Below are positions 44,056-56,439 of a stretch of 64,000 nucleotides of DNA, piece after piece. Every line of letters begins with the position of its first letter. Positions within the stretch are counted from its first letter, which is position 1. The notes beneath the pieces are model-generated. The model searched no databases and was not told the origin of the DNA. It saw only the letters and a program-made list of their open reading frames with translations. The stretch lies in NCBI GenBank assembly GCA_029215795.1, contig JARDYH010000006.1, forward strand, positions 21,653,501-21,717,500. The letters run 5' to 3'. Made by a program: the position numbers and the translations under genes. This DNA comes from Anniella stebbinsi (Eukaryota; Chordata; Lepidosauria; Squamata; Anniellidae).

Positions 44056-44260
44056 TCTCACACTCTCTCTCTCACTCTTTCACTCTCTTCCTTGTGCGCG
44101 CCTCGTTCTCGCTCAGCTTGTGCAGTGTGGGCACACTGGAGGGGCCCGGCCAGGCAGAAGAGTGCCTCACAAGGGGCCGCCCTCCCCCTCCTCTCTCTCT
44201 CGCTCACACACACACTCTCTCTCACTCTTTCACTCTCTTCCTCGTGCGCACCTCGTTGTC
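43604..44260. repeat. Minisatellite, four units of about 165-195 bp with nested (CT)n(CA)n
   Basis: Each unit has GGCAGAAGAGTGCCTCACAA, a (CT)n(CA)n tract of variable length, CTTTCACTCTCTTCCT, TCGTTCTCGCTCAGC and GTGTGGGCACACTGGAGGGG. Starts at about 43604, 43789, 43984 and 44151. Length differences come mainly from the dinucleotide tracts. Confidence 0.9.
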
Positions 44261-44521
44261 GCTCTGCACGTGCAGCTGCTCTCCCTTCTGCATGCCTTCC
44301 CAGGGCACCGGCAGATGCCTTGCATACGGTATCCCCAAAGGGATAAAAGTGATGGAGGGAAGGAAAAGTCGCTTGCCATGCGCACGTGGGATCGCAGCCT
44401 AGGTCGCATTAGCGCTGCGTTTCCAGGCCGAGGAGGCCACTGGCAGCAGCTCTGACAGTGAGGACAGGGCAGCGATGGAGGTGAATGGGGAAGGGGAGGA
44501 AGGGGGGCATGCAGAGCCCTA

Positions 44522-44679
44522 CCGTATTTCTTCGATTCTAAGATGCACTTGTCCCCCAAATAAACGTGTCTGAAAACGGGGCACGTCTTAGAATCGACAC
44601 AAATCTTTTTCCCTGTTGGTGGCCCTGAAATTAAGGTGCGTCTTACAATCGATGGCGTCTTAGATTCGATGAAATACGG
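44522..44679. mobile_element. Short MITE with TA duplication, ATTCTAAG ends
   Basis: CCGTATTTCTTCGATTCTAAG to TTAGATTCGATGAAATACGG, TA at 44520-44521 and 44680-44681. The interior repeats GTCTTAGAATCGA and CTTACAATCGATG words. TA duplication and terminal inverted repeats fit Tc1/mariner. Confidence 0.75.
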
Positions 44680-44681
44680 TA

Positions 44682-47360
44682 GTAAGCTAGTTTGATGTTT
44701 AATTTTATTTTAAAAGAAATTGACTACTTCTGAACTCCCCTCGGCCTGGCTGTTTAATATATATACTAAATTGGAAAATGGAGTTGATTTAATATCACCC
44801 ATGCACTGGGCAGCTGGTAGAAACACACTAAACTGGTTGCTGAGAAGTTTAAAGAAGGCTCTGAAAAGTGGGTCTTTCCTGGTCTGTACATAAAATCCAT
44901 TAAAAATACATGTGAGTGATGATGATGCCACCTCTAAGGAGTATAGACAAAGAGTATCTTGTAGCCTGTCCTACCTTGCAAGGTTGGAAATGAAAACATA
45001 CTGGTTCTCACAGCCATCAGTTTACATTCCTTGAACTATAATTGGAAGCTCTGGAACTTCCTCCCAGGGGAAATTTATTCCACCCCTTTGCTGTTGACCT
45101 TCTGGTGACAGGTAAAGACAATGTTGTTTTGAGGGACATTTAGAGCTCCAAGTGGCCTAGTGTGCTTTGATGCAACTTGACAGTATTCATATCTAATCAC
45201 CATTTTAAGTTGGTCACATCTTGCAGGTGGGGGTTTCTCTATGCCTTTCTTTTTCCTCATTTTCATTGAATCTGTGGAAACATTCTATGAAAATCAAAAG
45301 CTAATGCCCAGTTTTATCATTTTTTATTGATCCTGATAAAAGTAGGATGATACAGATTACTGTATCTGAAACGTTTTCATAATTTTTCAAATATTTTAAT
45401 ACGTACTTCATGCATTTGGATAAAAAAAATAACCAGGTATATGTGGAAGTTCAATATTATGCATACAAAACAAAGGCATTTTGGGTAGGTATTCTGCACC
45501 CTCTTTGAAGCAATTTAACTATCAAAGTAAGATATTATTTAAAGATGCTGAAATTCCAGCAATATTGCAAAACAGAGAATCTTGTGACTGACTGTAAATA
45601 CACCCACAGTTTTGATATAATTAATAAAACATCATTTCAGAACCCATTTATTGTCATCAAAAGCTATTTATTTTTCTGTGAATGAAATTAAATCACCAGG
45701 AAGTTTTGAGCTAAAGGCCGTGGTTAGAAATGGATGTCACGAAATTTGATATTGAATTTATTTGCATGCACTTGGTATGACAAACAGTGTACACTCAACA
45801 CAAAATGAAAAGTTTTAAAATTTGATTTAATTCATTATTCCAGTGCCTCGGAGCTTTGCTTTAAGGGTTTTCAGCTGGCTGATTGATTGGTTTGTTAAGA
45901 GAGACGCAGCATATTTTAAGAAGGGGCAGGCTGAGCAGCTCAGGGAAATGCAAGAAAAACTGCACTGCAGGATATCCTGGTTATATTTGGTGCAGTTCTG
46001 GGTGCCTATGCTTCCATATTTAATGCACTCTTTTCCTTCTTGTTGTTTCATTGGTTTATAATGGTGGGGGAGCAGAGGATCCGTCAGGATCGTTGCTCAT
46101 ACGTCATCCACCCAAAACTAGTTTACACAATCGCAGAAATACTCTCTGTGTGTGTGATGAGACAGCAGGTGCATACATACCCCATTGCATTTAGAATGGA
46201 ACATGTGGTGGCAGTACGTCTGCATGTGCATACACCTGGTTTCTGTAGTCTTCCAAATTTTTTGATGGTGTCAGTAATCTCCGGGCAGGGTTGGAAGTAC
46301 TCACATTTGTTCCAGGTCATATAGGACTTGTAATGGGAGTATGAACGTGAGCCTGCTACCTCATTGAGCTTCTCTGCACAGAGGAAAAATCCTGTAACTT
46401 ACTATGGCTTTCCTCCTTGCAGTAATCCCACCATCACGGTACGCTCCTTCACATATGACCACATGATTTGTTCCCTTCTGGGAAAGGCTCCGTTGTGTTT
46501 TAATGAGACAGCTCCATCCGGTGGCAGAGAGATCCCACTTTTTCCAGATATTACCACATTATCTGTGTTTTTTCAAATGCACAGTTTTCAGGGGATAGGG
46601 TGGGAGATGTCCTGGCTGTTGATGATGTTGTGTAATGGACCTGCAAAGTTCCATGAGTGGCCAATTACAAGCATGCTATAAATTGCTTGCTTAGAGAAGC
46701 TCATTGTGTGCACATTTCAATACTACTACTATTACTACTTAGTAACTACTACTACTACTACTACTACTATAACATTTCTTATAAAGATCCCAACAGAACT
46801 GAATGTGTGAACTGGTGATTAGGTCAACTTCTTTAAAAATCTATTGTGACACTTGAAGAGATTCAAGAGTCTTCAGAATACATTATTGGCAGGTTTAATA
46901 CCAGATGGAAATGAGCCCAATAGACAACACACATCACCTTTTTGAACTAGGAAGACAAGAAAAGGTGAGACAAAGAGTAAGGCACAAAAGGGAGGGCTCT
47001 CCCATATGACAGAATCTCAGTGACCCAGAGTAATACAAGACTTCCATCCACATACATTTTGTTTCACTATTGATTGATTTAAATTTAAATTGCCTACAGT
47101 TTGGGAGGGTGGTGGTTTTTTTATTATCATTTTGCATAGCATCTCTGAGGCTACGTTAATTCCCACGTGAATGTATTGGCCTGATCCAGGATCTTACAGC
47201 CTCACTACAGCAAGCTTAGCTAAGGCACAGTTGTGCTGTCCTGCATAACTGGTGACCCACTATGCTGAAAGCTGCCCACTAACCATGTAAGCCTGCCAGG
47301 CACCTTGAATTCCAACTGAAAGCATATAGGCAGCTGGTACAATTCCTTTAAATGGTTTTA
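44682..47360. other. No gene seen
   Basis: Mostly unique-looking sequence. The stretch 45843-46600 has no stop-free frame of useful length and no splice-bounded exon I trust. A (TAC)n microsatellite lies at about 46722-46770. Old repeats too decayed to name cannot be excluded. Confidence 0.5.
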
Positions 47361-47364
47361 TATG

Positions 47365-47900
47365 GTCTTTATGTGATGTTCCAGATAGCAGTCTAGCTGC
47401 TGCATTTTGCATTAGCTGCAACCTCCAGGTCATCTTCAAGGGCAGCCCTATGCAGAGTGCATTACAGTATTCTAATCAGGAAGTTACAAGCTCATGCACT
47501 ACTGTGGCTAGGTTGTTCCTAGGTTGTTCCTGTCCAGAAAAGGCCGTAGCTGTCAGAGTAGCTGAAACTGGCCCCATGTGCCTCCACCTGGGCCTTCAGT
47601 GACAAGAATGGATCTAGGAGTACTCCCAAGTTATGCACGTGTTCCTTTGGAAGGAGTGCAACTCCATCCAGGACAGGTTGCTTACCCAATTCCAAGACTC
47701 TGGAACTACCAATCCACAGAGCTTCTGTCTTATCAATTGGCCCTCATCCAGCCCATTACAGCCTCCAGGCACTGGTCCAGCACTTTCACTGCCCCAGCTG
47801 ACTCTGACGACAAGAAGTAGCGCTGAGTATCATCAGCCGCCTGATGGTACCCAACCCCAGTGTTTTCTCAGTTTTCAAGTACAGCTTTGGTGTCCCTAGG
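47365..47900 (-). mobile_element. Old L2-type LINE fragment
   Basis: Parallels 62580-63000: CTGCTGCATTTTGCATTAGC, GGCAGCCCTATGCAGAGTGC, AGTATTCTAATC, then GGATCTAGGAGTACTCCCAAG and GTCTTATCAATTG. Heavily decayed. Confidence 0.75.
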
Positions 47901-48159
47901 GATGGGGTGGAGTTCTGTCCCAGCAGAAATCCTGACTGGAACTTCAACTTTCAACATGATGAAAACATTTCCAGACTGGGTGCTTCTTTGAGAGTTCTGA
48001 GCTTTCTCTGGCAAATCAGAGAGGCCTCTGATGGCACTATGCTAGACTCCCCTTTATCCCAAAGTTCTAGGGTTGGCAAGGGATGGTTATGTACTTCTTG
48101 GTACTTCTTGGAGCTCATCCTGCTCTCCACCAGAACTTTGCAGAAAGGGACAAGGTGGT

Positions 48160-49550
48160 TTATTATTTATTTATTTATTACATTTGTATACTGCCCCATA
48201 GCCGAAGCTCTCTGGGCGGTTTACATAGGATTAAAAACAATTAAAAACAATATACAAAAATTAAAACAGCAAAAACATACAATGTACACACAATTTGTAC
48301 ATTTAAAACTACTACAACACTCCAAAAAGCTACAAACAAACAAAAAACCAAACAAACCCAGGCTCCTCAGATATTGCCAAATGCCTGAAAGAAGAGGAAA
48401 GTCTTGACCTGGCACCGAAAAGATAACAATGTTGACGCCAGGCGGGCCTCATCAGGGAGATCGTTTCACAATTGGGGGGGCCACCACAGAGAAGGCCCTC
48501 TTTCTTGTTGCCGACCTCCGAGCTTCCCTCGGAGGAGGCACTCGGAGGAGAGCCTTAGATGTTGAATGTAGTGTTCGGGTAGGTTCATGTCGGGAAAGGC
48601 TTTCCATCAGGTATTGTGGTCCCAAGCCGAGTAAGGCTTTATAGGTTAAAACCAGCACCTTGAATCGGGCTCGGAAATATACAGGCAGCCAATGCAAGCG
48701 GGCCAGAGTAGGTCTTATATGCTCGAACCTACTGGTTCCAGTTATCAATCTGGCCTCTGCATTTTGCACAAGCTGCAGCTTCCGAACCACCTTCAAAGGC
48801 AGCCCCATGTAGAGTGCATTGCAGTAATCTAACTTGGAGGTTACCAGAGCATGGACAACTGAAGCCAGGTTATCCCTGTCCAGATAGGGAAGTAGCTGGA
48901 CCACCAACCAAAGTTGGTAGAAGGCACTTCGTGCCACTGAGGCCACCTGAGCCTCAAGTGACAGAGATGGTTCTAGGAGAACCCCCAAGCTACGAACCCG
49001 CTCCTTCAAGGGGAGTGCAACCCCATCCAGAACAGGTTGAACACCCTCCATCCAGTCAGCAGAACCACCCACTAACAGCGTCTCAGTCTTGTCTGGATTG
49101 AGTTTCAGTTTATTAGCCCTCATCCAGTCCATTGTCACAGCCAGGCACTGGTTCAGCACATCCACAGCCTCACCTGATGAAGATGAAAAGGAGAAATAGA
49201 GCTGCGTACTGATGACAACGCACTCCAAAACTCCGGATGACTGCACTCAACGGTTTCATGTAGATGTTGAACAGCATGGGGGACAAAACTGACCCCTGAG
49301 GAACCCCATACTGGAGAATCCATGGGGCCGAGCAATGTTCCCCAAGCACCATCTTCTGGAGCCGACCCGCCAAGTTGGAGCGGAACCACTGCAATGCAGT
49401 GCCTCCCACTCCCAACTCAGCCAGTCGTGCCAGAAGGATACCATGGTCGATGGTATCGAAAGCCACTAAGAGATCAAGGAGAATCAACAGAGTCACACTC
49501 CCCCTGTCTTTCTCCTGACATAGGTCATCATACAGGGCAATGTCAGACGT
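48160..49550 (-). mobile_element. L2-type LINE, 5'-truncated copy
   Basis: The 3' end is at about 48160 ((ATTT)n, then CCCCATAGCCGAAGCTCTCTGG). The - strand coding text spans 49496-48452 with one frameshift near 49200: [89 protein letters not shown] and LLGLGPQYL. The YADD region is altered at the frameshift. Better preserved than 47365-47900. Confidence 0.88.
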
Positions 49551-50562
49551 GACCAGACGTGAACGAAAAAGGGAATTTCACTGCAGGGGTTCAACCAACC
49601 CCACTCACATGTTCAAAGGATGTATGAGAAGATAGTAGGCCTGCAAGGTGTAATCTCATCCCTATGCAGCCATGCCCCTCCCCATCCATGTGTTTGGTGC
49701 AGATGAGAAGGGGTTCTCTATACATACTATTGTATGAATATAGAGCTCTTTCACATGGTGGTGGTGGAACTGTGTGCCAATCAAGATCCCCTTGTGCTAG
49801 GTAGAGCCCACATGTGCTGAATACACAAGTAGCAGGGATGTGTACTGGGGGTGGGGGTGGCAATGAACATTTTCATTTTTCATTAAGTTTCCAGTTTAAA
49901 ATCAATGTGAGTATTTGGGAGTTTATTTCCAGATTTATTTTAGTACATTTATATCCCACCTTTCTCCCTTTATGGTACTCAATGTAGCACATATGAGGGT
50001 TCCCAGGCAGTCTCCCATCCAGCCACTAACTAGACCAAGGCCTGCTAAAGCCAATCTTTGGATTGTCAGGCATTTGGTTCACTTTGCTCACTTTGCTGCA
50101 ATGGGAATTCATGTCTTCAGATATTTCCTATATGTATCTGGGATGGGAAGGAAACTCATTTAAATACCTTTTCATCAAGGTGGGAGTTTCAAATTGAAAA
50201 TCATTTTACTTGCATGTATATGGAAACAAGCCTTTCCAAATAGCTGTTTAAAAGTCACATAGTCCCTTTCAGTAGAGAAATTAGTCTTTGGTGACAGAAT
50301 GCTGCTAACAATATCTCAGGCACACTTTTGTGTGTTTTACATTGTTTTATTCCAAGAGAACACAGGATGCGACGCGGAATATTTAATAGCCCTAATAAAT
50401 GCAGTTGGAAGTGTTGGAGTTCTGTCACATCTCCACAAGGTGTCGCCTGAAACTCAATTGAATCTGTTCAAGAAAAACAATATGGGGGAAGCTGACTTTG
50501 TTAAAAACTGCAATGTAAGCTTCCAACAATTGTTAGATGTTAAATGAATTTTCATTATAATA
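49551..50562. other. No gene seen
   Basis: Unassigned sequence between the L2-type piece and the hAT palindrome. At 49935-50000 CATTTATATCCCACCTTTCTCC and GGTTCCCAGGCAGTCTCCCATCC look like a decayed LINE 3' end of another subtype. Confidence 0.45.
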
Positions 50563-50570
50563 ATGTTTAA
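50563..50570. other. 8-bp target-site duplication, left copy
   Basis: ATGTTTAA here and at 53562-53569. Confidence 0.88.
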
Positions 50571-53561
50571 TAGGGGTGTGCATCGGATCGGATCCGATCC
50601 ACGATCCGAATCCGATCCGACCCAAAATCGGGAAAATCCGATCCGATCCGATCCGATCCGGACAACCTCCGATCCGATCCGATCCGATCCGATGAGGTCC
50701 GATCCGGATCGGACGCCATTTTGAATGCTTTTTCCCATAGCCAAGTATTGTTTTACAAAAACGCCTATAACTTTTTCATTTTTAAAGATAGAAGGATGAA
50801 ACTTGGGCACATTGTAGACTGGTTAGGGGTAGTTATCTGTGAGAAATTTCAGAAAGATTGGTCCATGCATTTTGTGGCAATTAATTTTTTAATAAATACC
50901 CAGGAATGCCTATAACTTTGTCATTTTTAAAGTTACACACATGAAACTTTGCCACATTGTAGGGGGTACCTTGGGACCTATGTGTGTGAAATTTCAGAAA
51001 CGTAGGTGCTTGTCTTGTGTGGCAATTAATTTTTAGAAAAATGGGTAGTAGTGGGGTAAATACAATTACGCCTCCCATTTTTTTATTTTTGAAGATACAA
51101 ACAGGAAACTTGGGCACATTACAGGTACCACTTGCCTTGATATGTGTGTGAAATTTCAGAAACATTGGAGCTTTCCTTGTGTGGCAATTAATTTTTGAAA
51201 CAATGAGGAAAGAAACACCTATAACTTTGTCATTTTTAAAGTTACACACATGAAACTTTGCCACATTGTAGGTGGTACCTTGGGACCCATGTGTGTGAAA
51301 TTTCGGAAACATAGGTGCTTGCCTTGTGTGGCAATTAATTTTTTAATAAATACCCAGGAATGCCTATAACTTTGTCATTTTTAAAGTTACACACATGAAA
51401 CTTTGCCACATTGTAGGCGGTACCTTGGGACCTATGTGTGTGAAATTTCGGAAACGTAGGTGCTTGCCTTGTGTGGCAATTAATTTTAGAAAAATGGGTA
51501 GTGGTGGGGTAAATACAGTTACGCCTCCCACTTTTTTATTTTTGAAGATACAAACAGGAAACATGGGCACATTACAGGTACCACTTGGCTTGATATGTGT
51601 GTAAAATTTCAGACAGCTGGGTCCAGGCATGTGGTGGCAAGGTATTTTTGAAACAATGAGGAAAGAAACGCCTATAACTTTTTTATTTTAAAAGTTAGAA
51701 GTCTGAACATTGCTCACTTTGTAGATGGGTTAGGGGTAGATATGTGTCAGAAATTTCAGAATTATAGGTCCAGGCATTTGATGGCTATGGAATTTTTAAA
51801 TTACATGTTTCAAAAAAATTTCTACAGAGGCCAGGTCTTCCCCTCCCGCTTCCCGCGAAGAAAAGGAAACACTCTCTCGTCTCGATCCCTTTGATCCTTG
51901 CTAGTAGTATCCATTACAGGGCTCGTGTTTCCTTTCCTACTTTCACTTTTCAAGCAGAACGGCTGAGCCTAGCTGAGTTTTGCAGCCATGCGTGCAAGGA
52001 AGGATCACTCTGGTCTCGATCCCTTTGATCCTTGGTAGTATCCATTACAGGGCTCGTGTCTGCTTTCACTTTGTACTCAAGCAGACATGAGCCCTGTAAT
52101 GGATACTACCAAGGATCAAAGGGATCGAGACCAGAGTGATCCTTCCTTGCACGCATGGCTGCAAAACTCAGCTAGGCTCAGCCGTTCTGCTTGAAAAGTG
52201 AAAGTAGGAAAGGAAACACGAGCCCTGTAATGGATACTACTAGCAAGGATCAAAGGGATCGAGACGAGAGAGTGTTTCCTTTTCTTCGCGGGAAGCGGGA
52301 GGGGAAGACCTGGCCTCTGTAGAAATTTTTTTGAAACATGTAATTTAAAAATTCCATAGCCATCAAATGCCTGGACCTATAATTCTGAAATTTCTGACAC
52401 ATATCTACCCCTAACCCATCTACAAAGTGAGCAATGTTCAGACTTCTAACTTTTAAAATAAAAAAGTTATAGGCGTTTCTTTCCTCATTGTTTCAAAAAT
52501 ACCTTGCCACCACATGCCTGGACCCAGCTGTCTGAAATTTTACACACATATCAAGCCAAGTGGTACCTGTAATGTGCCCATGTTTCCTGTTTGTATCTTC
52601 AAAAATAAAAAAGTGGGAGGCGTAACTGTATTTACCCCACCACTACCCATTTTTCTAAAATTAATTGCCACACAAGGCAAGCACCTACGTTTCCGAAATT
52701 TCACACACATAGGTCCCAAGGTACCGCCTACAATGTGGCAAAGTTTCATGTGTGTAACTTTAAAAATGACAAAGTTATAGGCATTCCTGGGTATTTATTA
52801 AAAAATTAATTGCCACACAAGGCAAGCACCTATGTTTCTGAAATTTCACACACATGGGTCCCAAGGTACCACCTACAATGTGGCAAAGTTTCATGTGTGT
52901 AACTTTAAAAATGACAAAGTTATAGGTGTTTCTTTCCTCATTGTTTCAAAAATTAATTGCCAAACAAGGAAAGCTCCAATGTTTCTGAAATTTCACACAC
53001 ATATCAAGGCAAGTGGTACCTGTAATGTGCCCAAGTTTCCTGTTTGTATCTTCAAAAATAAAAAAATGGGAGGCATAACTGTATTTACCCCACTACTACC
53101 CATTTTTCTAAAAATTAATTGCCACACAAGACAAGCACCTACGTTTCTGAAATTTCACACACATAGGTCCCAAGGTACCCCCTACAATGTGGCAAAGTTT
53201 CATGTGTGTAACTTTAAAAATGACAAAGTTATAGGCATTCCTGGGTATTTATTAAAAAATTAATTGCCACAAAATGCATGGACCAATCTTTCTGAAATTT
53301 CTCACAGATAACTACCCCTAACCAGTCTACAATGTGCCCAAGTTTCATCCTTCTATCTTTAAAAATGAAAAAGTTATAGGCGTTTTTGTAAAACAATACT
53401 TGGCTATGGGAAAAAGCATTCAAAATGGCGTCCGATCCGGATCGGACATCTGGTCCGATCCGATCCGACCAGCCTCCGATCCGATCCGATCCGATCCGAC
53501 CCCCCAGGTCCGATTCCGATCCGCTATCCGATCCGATCCGGGGGGTCAGTGCACATCCCTA
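50571..53561. mobile_element. 3-kb near-perfect palindrome, hAT-type non-autonomous element
   Basis: Termini TAGGGGTGTGCA and TGCACATCCCTA, 8-bp duplication ATGTTTAA. Next to each end is a GATCC/GGATC pentamer array (50586-50712; 53430-53545). From about 50710 inward the arms are inverted copies to the apex near 52066, where TCACTTTGTACTC is the loop of AAGCAGACA(C/T)G arms. Each arm holds about seven related modules of about 150 bp (CCTATAACTTTGTCATTTTT, GAAACTTTGCCACATTG, TGTGTGTGAAATTTC, GTGTGGCAATTAATTTTT). No protein is recognisable; matching open frames on both arms are mirror images. Confidence 0.85.
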
Positions 53562-53569
53562 ATGTTTAA
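53562..53569. other. 8-bp target-site duplication, right copy
   Basis: Second copy of ATGTTTAA. Confidence 0.88.
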
Positions 53570-54090
53570 CCTAAATAATTCCACAATTTGGAATATGTCA
53601 CTTCAGTTAAGTTTCCAGATTCTCTTACCTAGGAACAACCACTGTCAGAAATGGTATGCTGATCTAGAGTTCTACCCTTCTCTATACATAACAAAGACCT
53701 TCACAGTTGTAACAGTAAGCTAGTCCTTTCTGGTTTAAAACAGCACTGGTTACAGAATAGGTTTATTCTGCTGCATCAAGTTCTACCCATAGGTTAATAG
53801 AAAGCTCCTTCATGTCCCCTACCCATTTGAGTTATCTGGTCTTCTGGGTAAGTGGGATAGGATGTTTGGTAAGGTGAAAAATTGTTTTTGAGCAGACCTG
53901 TTGAAGTTTTACAAGCCTAATCTATCCAACTATTTTCTCTGCCAGGCACTGGAAGATGGGATGCTGGGCATGCCTCTTGCCACACAAAGTGTTAATGCCC
54001 AGCAGTCTGATCATACATTATCCCACCCATCTCTCTCCTTCTGACAAGACAAGAAAGCTGATTTATGACATTTTAAAAAAAAACCACTGA
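53570..54090. other. No gene seen
   Basis: Unassigned sequence without recognisable features. Confidence 0.5.
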
Positions 54091-54094
54091 AGGA

Positions 54095-54350
54095 ATAAAA
54101 GGCCTTGGAGAATAAAAAGGTATTCACTTTGTGCCAAAAATACCATAATGTAGAGCCACCACAGAAAAGGCCCTCTTCTTAGTAACCATCTGCCTCACCT
54201 CATTTGGCAGGGGCACCAGGAGAAGAGCCTCTTAGGGTCTGGGTAGGTATGAACCTTCAGGTAAACTAGCCCCAATCCTTTAGGTTTTAACAGTTTATAT
54301 CAGCACTTTGAATTAGGCCCAGAAACAGTCTTGAAGCCAGTCTAGATCAC
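54095..54350 (-). mobile_element. Old L2-type LINE 3' fragment
   Basis: AGAGCCACCACAGAAAAGGCC, AACCATCTGCCTCACCTCAT and GGCAGGGGCACCAGGAGAAG parallel 62315-62400 of the better copy. Confidence 0.75.
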
Positions 54351-55080
54351 AAAGCACTGTCATACTATGATCTTATTGAGGTTTCTAAACTTGGAAGAGG
54401 CAGCTAAAGATGTGGAATCAGGAGTGTCATTTTCCTGAGTCCTATAGATAGTTCACCTAGAAACACTGCCACATTCCCTGGTGCCAGAATTGGTACTGTC
54501 TCCCTGCCCAGCAATGGAGGATAGTGGGATGAAAGGAGTTGAATGTCTGAAATGAAGGAGGTTATGATGAACCTTCCCCCATTCCCACAGTATTGAGTCA
54601 AGATCCAGGATGGAAAAGAATGGATGCAAAGCAACCACAAGGGCCCTTCGTAGTTGCTCGAGAAAGAGACAGCTGTATCTTTTGCAAGGGAGCAGAGAGA
54701 GCCCCATTCACATTTGAAGTCCTTTGAAGACACTGTTTGGAATCCACGCAACATGAAAAGTAGCAGAGGACATTTAGTCCTCCTTTGCTGTTAACCTCAG
54801 TGGGTTTTTTCTTTTTAAATACTACCTTCAGTTCAAGTCAACCAAGTTGACTCTAGCAGGACAAGTCAGACTTCCTGTTTTGTTAGAGGGAGAGAGATGA
54901 GTGGGCTTCAGGATACTCTATGAATCTGATCCATCAGATATGTTCACCAGATTGAACATAATTAAATATTCTTCACAAATTTACCCAGTTCTGCTTACAA
55001 CTAAGAAGTAACTTTGCTTTCTACAACTGTGAAAGTCTACCCACACAGAAGAGAGTGACAGAGAATACACTATATGGTAT
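54351..55080. other. No gene seen
   Basis: Unassigned sequence. Open frames on the - strand at 54404-54754 have no recognisable domain. Confidence 0.5.
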
Positions 55081-55084
55081 ACCT

Positions 55085-56028
55085 TAGGTTGGGGTACCAC
55101 AGAGCTCAGTCCTGGCCCCAGTGCTCTTTAACATTTTTATTAATGATTTGGATGAGAAGGTGCAGGGAATGCTAATCAATTTTGCAGATGACACAAAATT
55201 GGGTAGGATAGCTAAAACCCTGGAAGACAAAAACAAACTTCAACATGATCTTGATAGGCTGGTGTGCTGGGCTAAACACAACAGAATGAAATTTAATAGA
55301 GATAAATGCCAAGTTCTACACCTAGGAAAAAGAAACCAAATGCACAGTTATAAGATGGGGGATACTTGGCTCAACAATACTACAAATTAGAAGTATCTTG
55401 GAATTGTTGTAGATCAGCCAACAGTGTGACGTGGCTGCAAAAAAAGCAAAAGCCATTTTGGGCTGCATTAATAGAAGTATAGCTTCTAAATTGTGCGAGG
55501 TACTGATTCCCCTCTATTCGGCACTGGTTAGGCCTCATCTTGAGTATTGCGTGCAGTTCTGGGTACCACATTTCAAGAAGGATGCAGACAAGCTGAAGGG
55601 GGTTCAGAGGTTGGAGGATTATCAGGGGTCTCAAAACAAAGCCCTATGAGAAGAGACTGAAAGAACTAGGCATGTTTAGCCTGGAGAAGAGAAGACTGAG
55701 GGGAGACATGATAGCACTCTTTGAATGTCACACAGAGGAGGGCCAGGATCTCTTCTCAATCATCCTAGAATGCAGGACACGGAATAATGGCCTCAAGTTA
55801 CAGGAAGCCAGATTTCGGCTGGACATCAAGAAATACTTCCTGACTGTTAGAGCAGTACGACACCGGAACCAATGACCTAGGGAAGTCGTGAGCTCTCCTA
55901 CACTAGAGGCATTCAAGAGGCAGTTAGACAGCCATCTGTTAGGTATGCTTTAAGGTGGATTCCTGTATTGAGCAGGGGGTTGGACTCAATGGCCTAATAG
56001 GCCCCTTCCAATTCTACTATTCTATGAG
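55085..56028 (+). mobile_element. CR1 LINE, 5'-truncated, with the characteristic 3' end
   Basis: + strand text: VPQSSVLAPVLFNIFINDLD, NFADDTKLGR (catalytic FADD), WAKHNRMKFNRDKCQVLHLG, a small deletion near 55410, then [54 protein letters not shown] and ARFRLDIKKYFLTVRAVRH. It ends GGCCCCTTCCAATTCTACTATTCTATGA, the CR1 terminus. Several shifts; inactive. Confidence 0.92.
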
Positions 56029-56439
56029 GTCAGGTCAGGCCTGCCTGCCTTGTATCTGGTCGATGGAGTGCTTGAACCTTAAAGGGGTCCTAGCTTAGCC
56101 CCGCACACCTTTCAAAGAGCAGCCTCCACTCCAAAGTAACAAACGTGGACTTCTCGTGACAGTGATTATGCCCTGAACGATCTTCCAGCAGGAATAAAGA
56201 TGCAAGTTTCACAGGTGGGCGACATAGCCATCTCAGCAGCTGCTGTATGTCCCTGGCCTGCAGAGTGCTGGTATTGTGTTTATGGCAGAGAGTTCCCTTT
56301 GTTCACCCAGGAGATTGCCAGGGCTCTTGCCAGCTGTGCCCACCCCAACCAGCACTTATGTTTCAGGCACTCAGAGGGAGCTAGTTTAGGGGCTCTGGAC
56401 CAATTCCAATGGAGCCGGAACAGCCCTGGAGCCGTTTCC

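Larger units (their letters stand above)
43277..44679. mobile_element. Tc1/mariner-like non-autonomous element filled with CT/CA minisatellite
   Basis: The left terminus CCGTATTTCATCAATTCTAAG (43277) and right terminus TTCGATGAAATACGG (44679) are inverted. The right one is followed by TA. An internal short copy with both termini and TA on each side lies at 44522-44679. The middle is GC-rich with four tandem units. The long open frames here, running to 335 codons, are translated simple repeats (LSLSLS/HTHTHT), not genes. Confidence 0.6.

Noticed and set aside
43339..44455. Proteins of 260-335 residues on the + strand
   Set aside because: They are translations of CT/CA repeats (LSLS, HTHT) in three frames with no conserved domain.
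45843..46324. Possible host exons at 45.8-46.6 kb
   Set aside because: Short open frames without recognisable domains or convincing splice boundaries.
50571..53561. CRISPR-like or satellite array
   Set aside because: Modules are degenerate, arranged as a palindrome with transposon ends, and the genome is eukaryotic.
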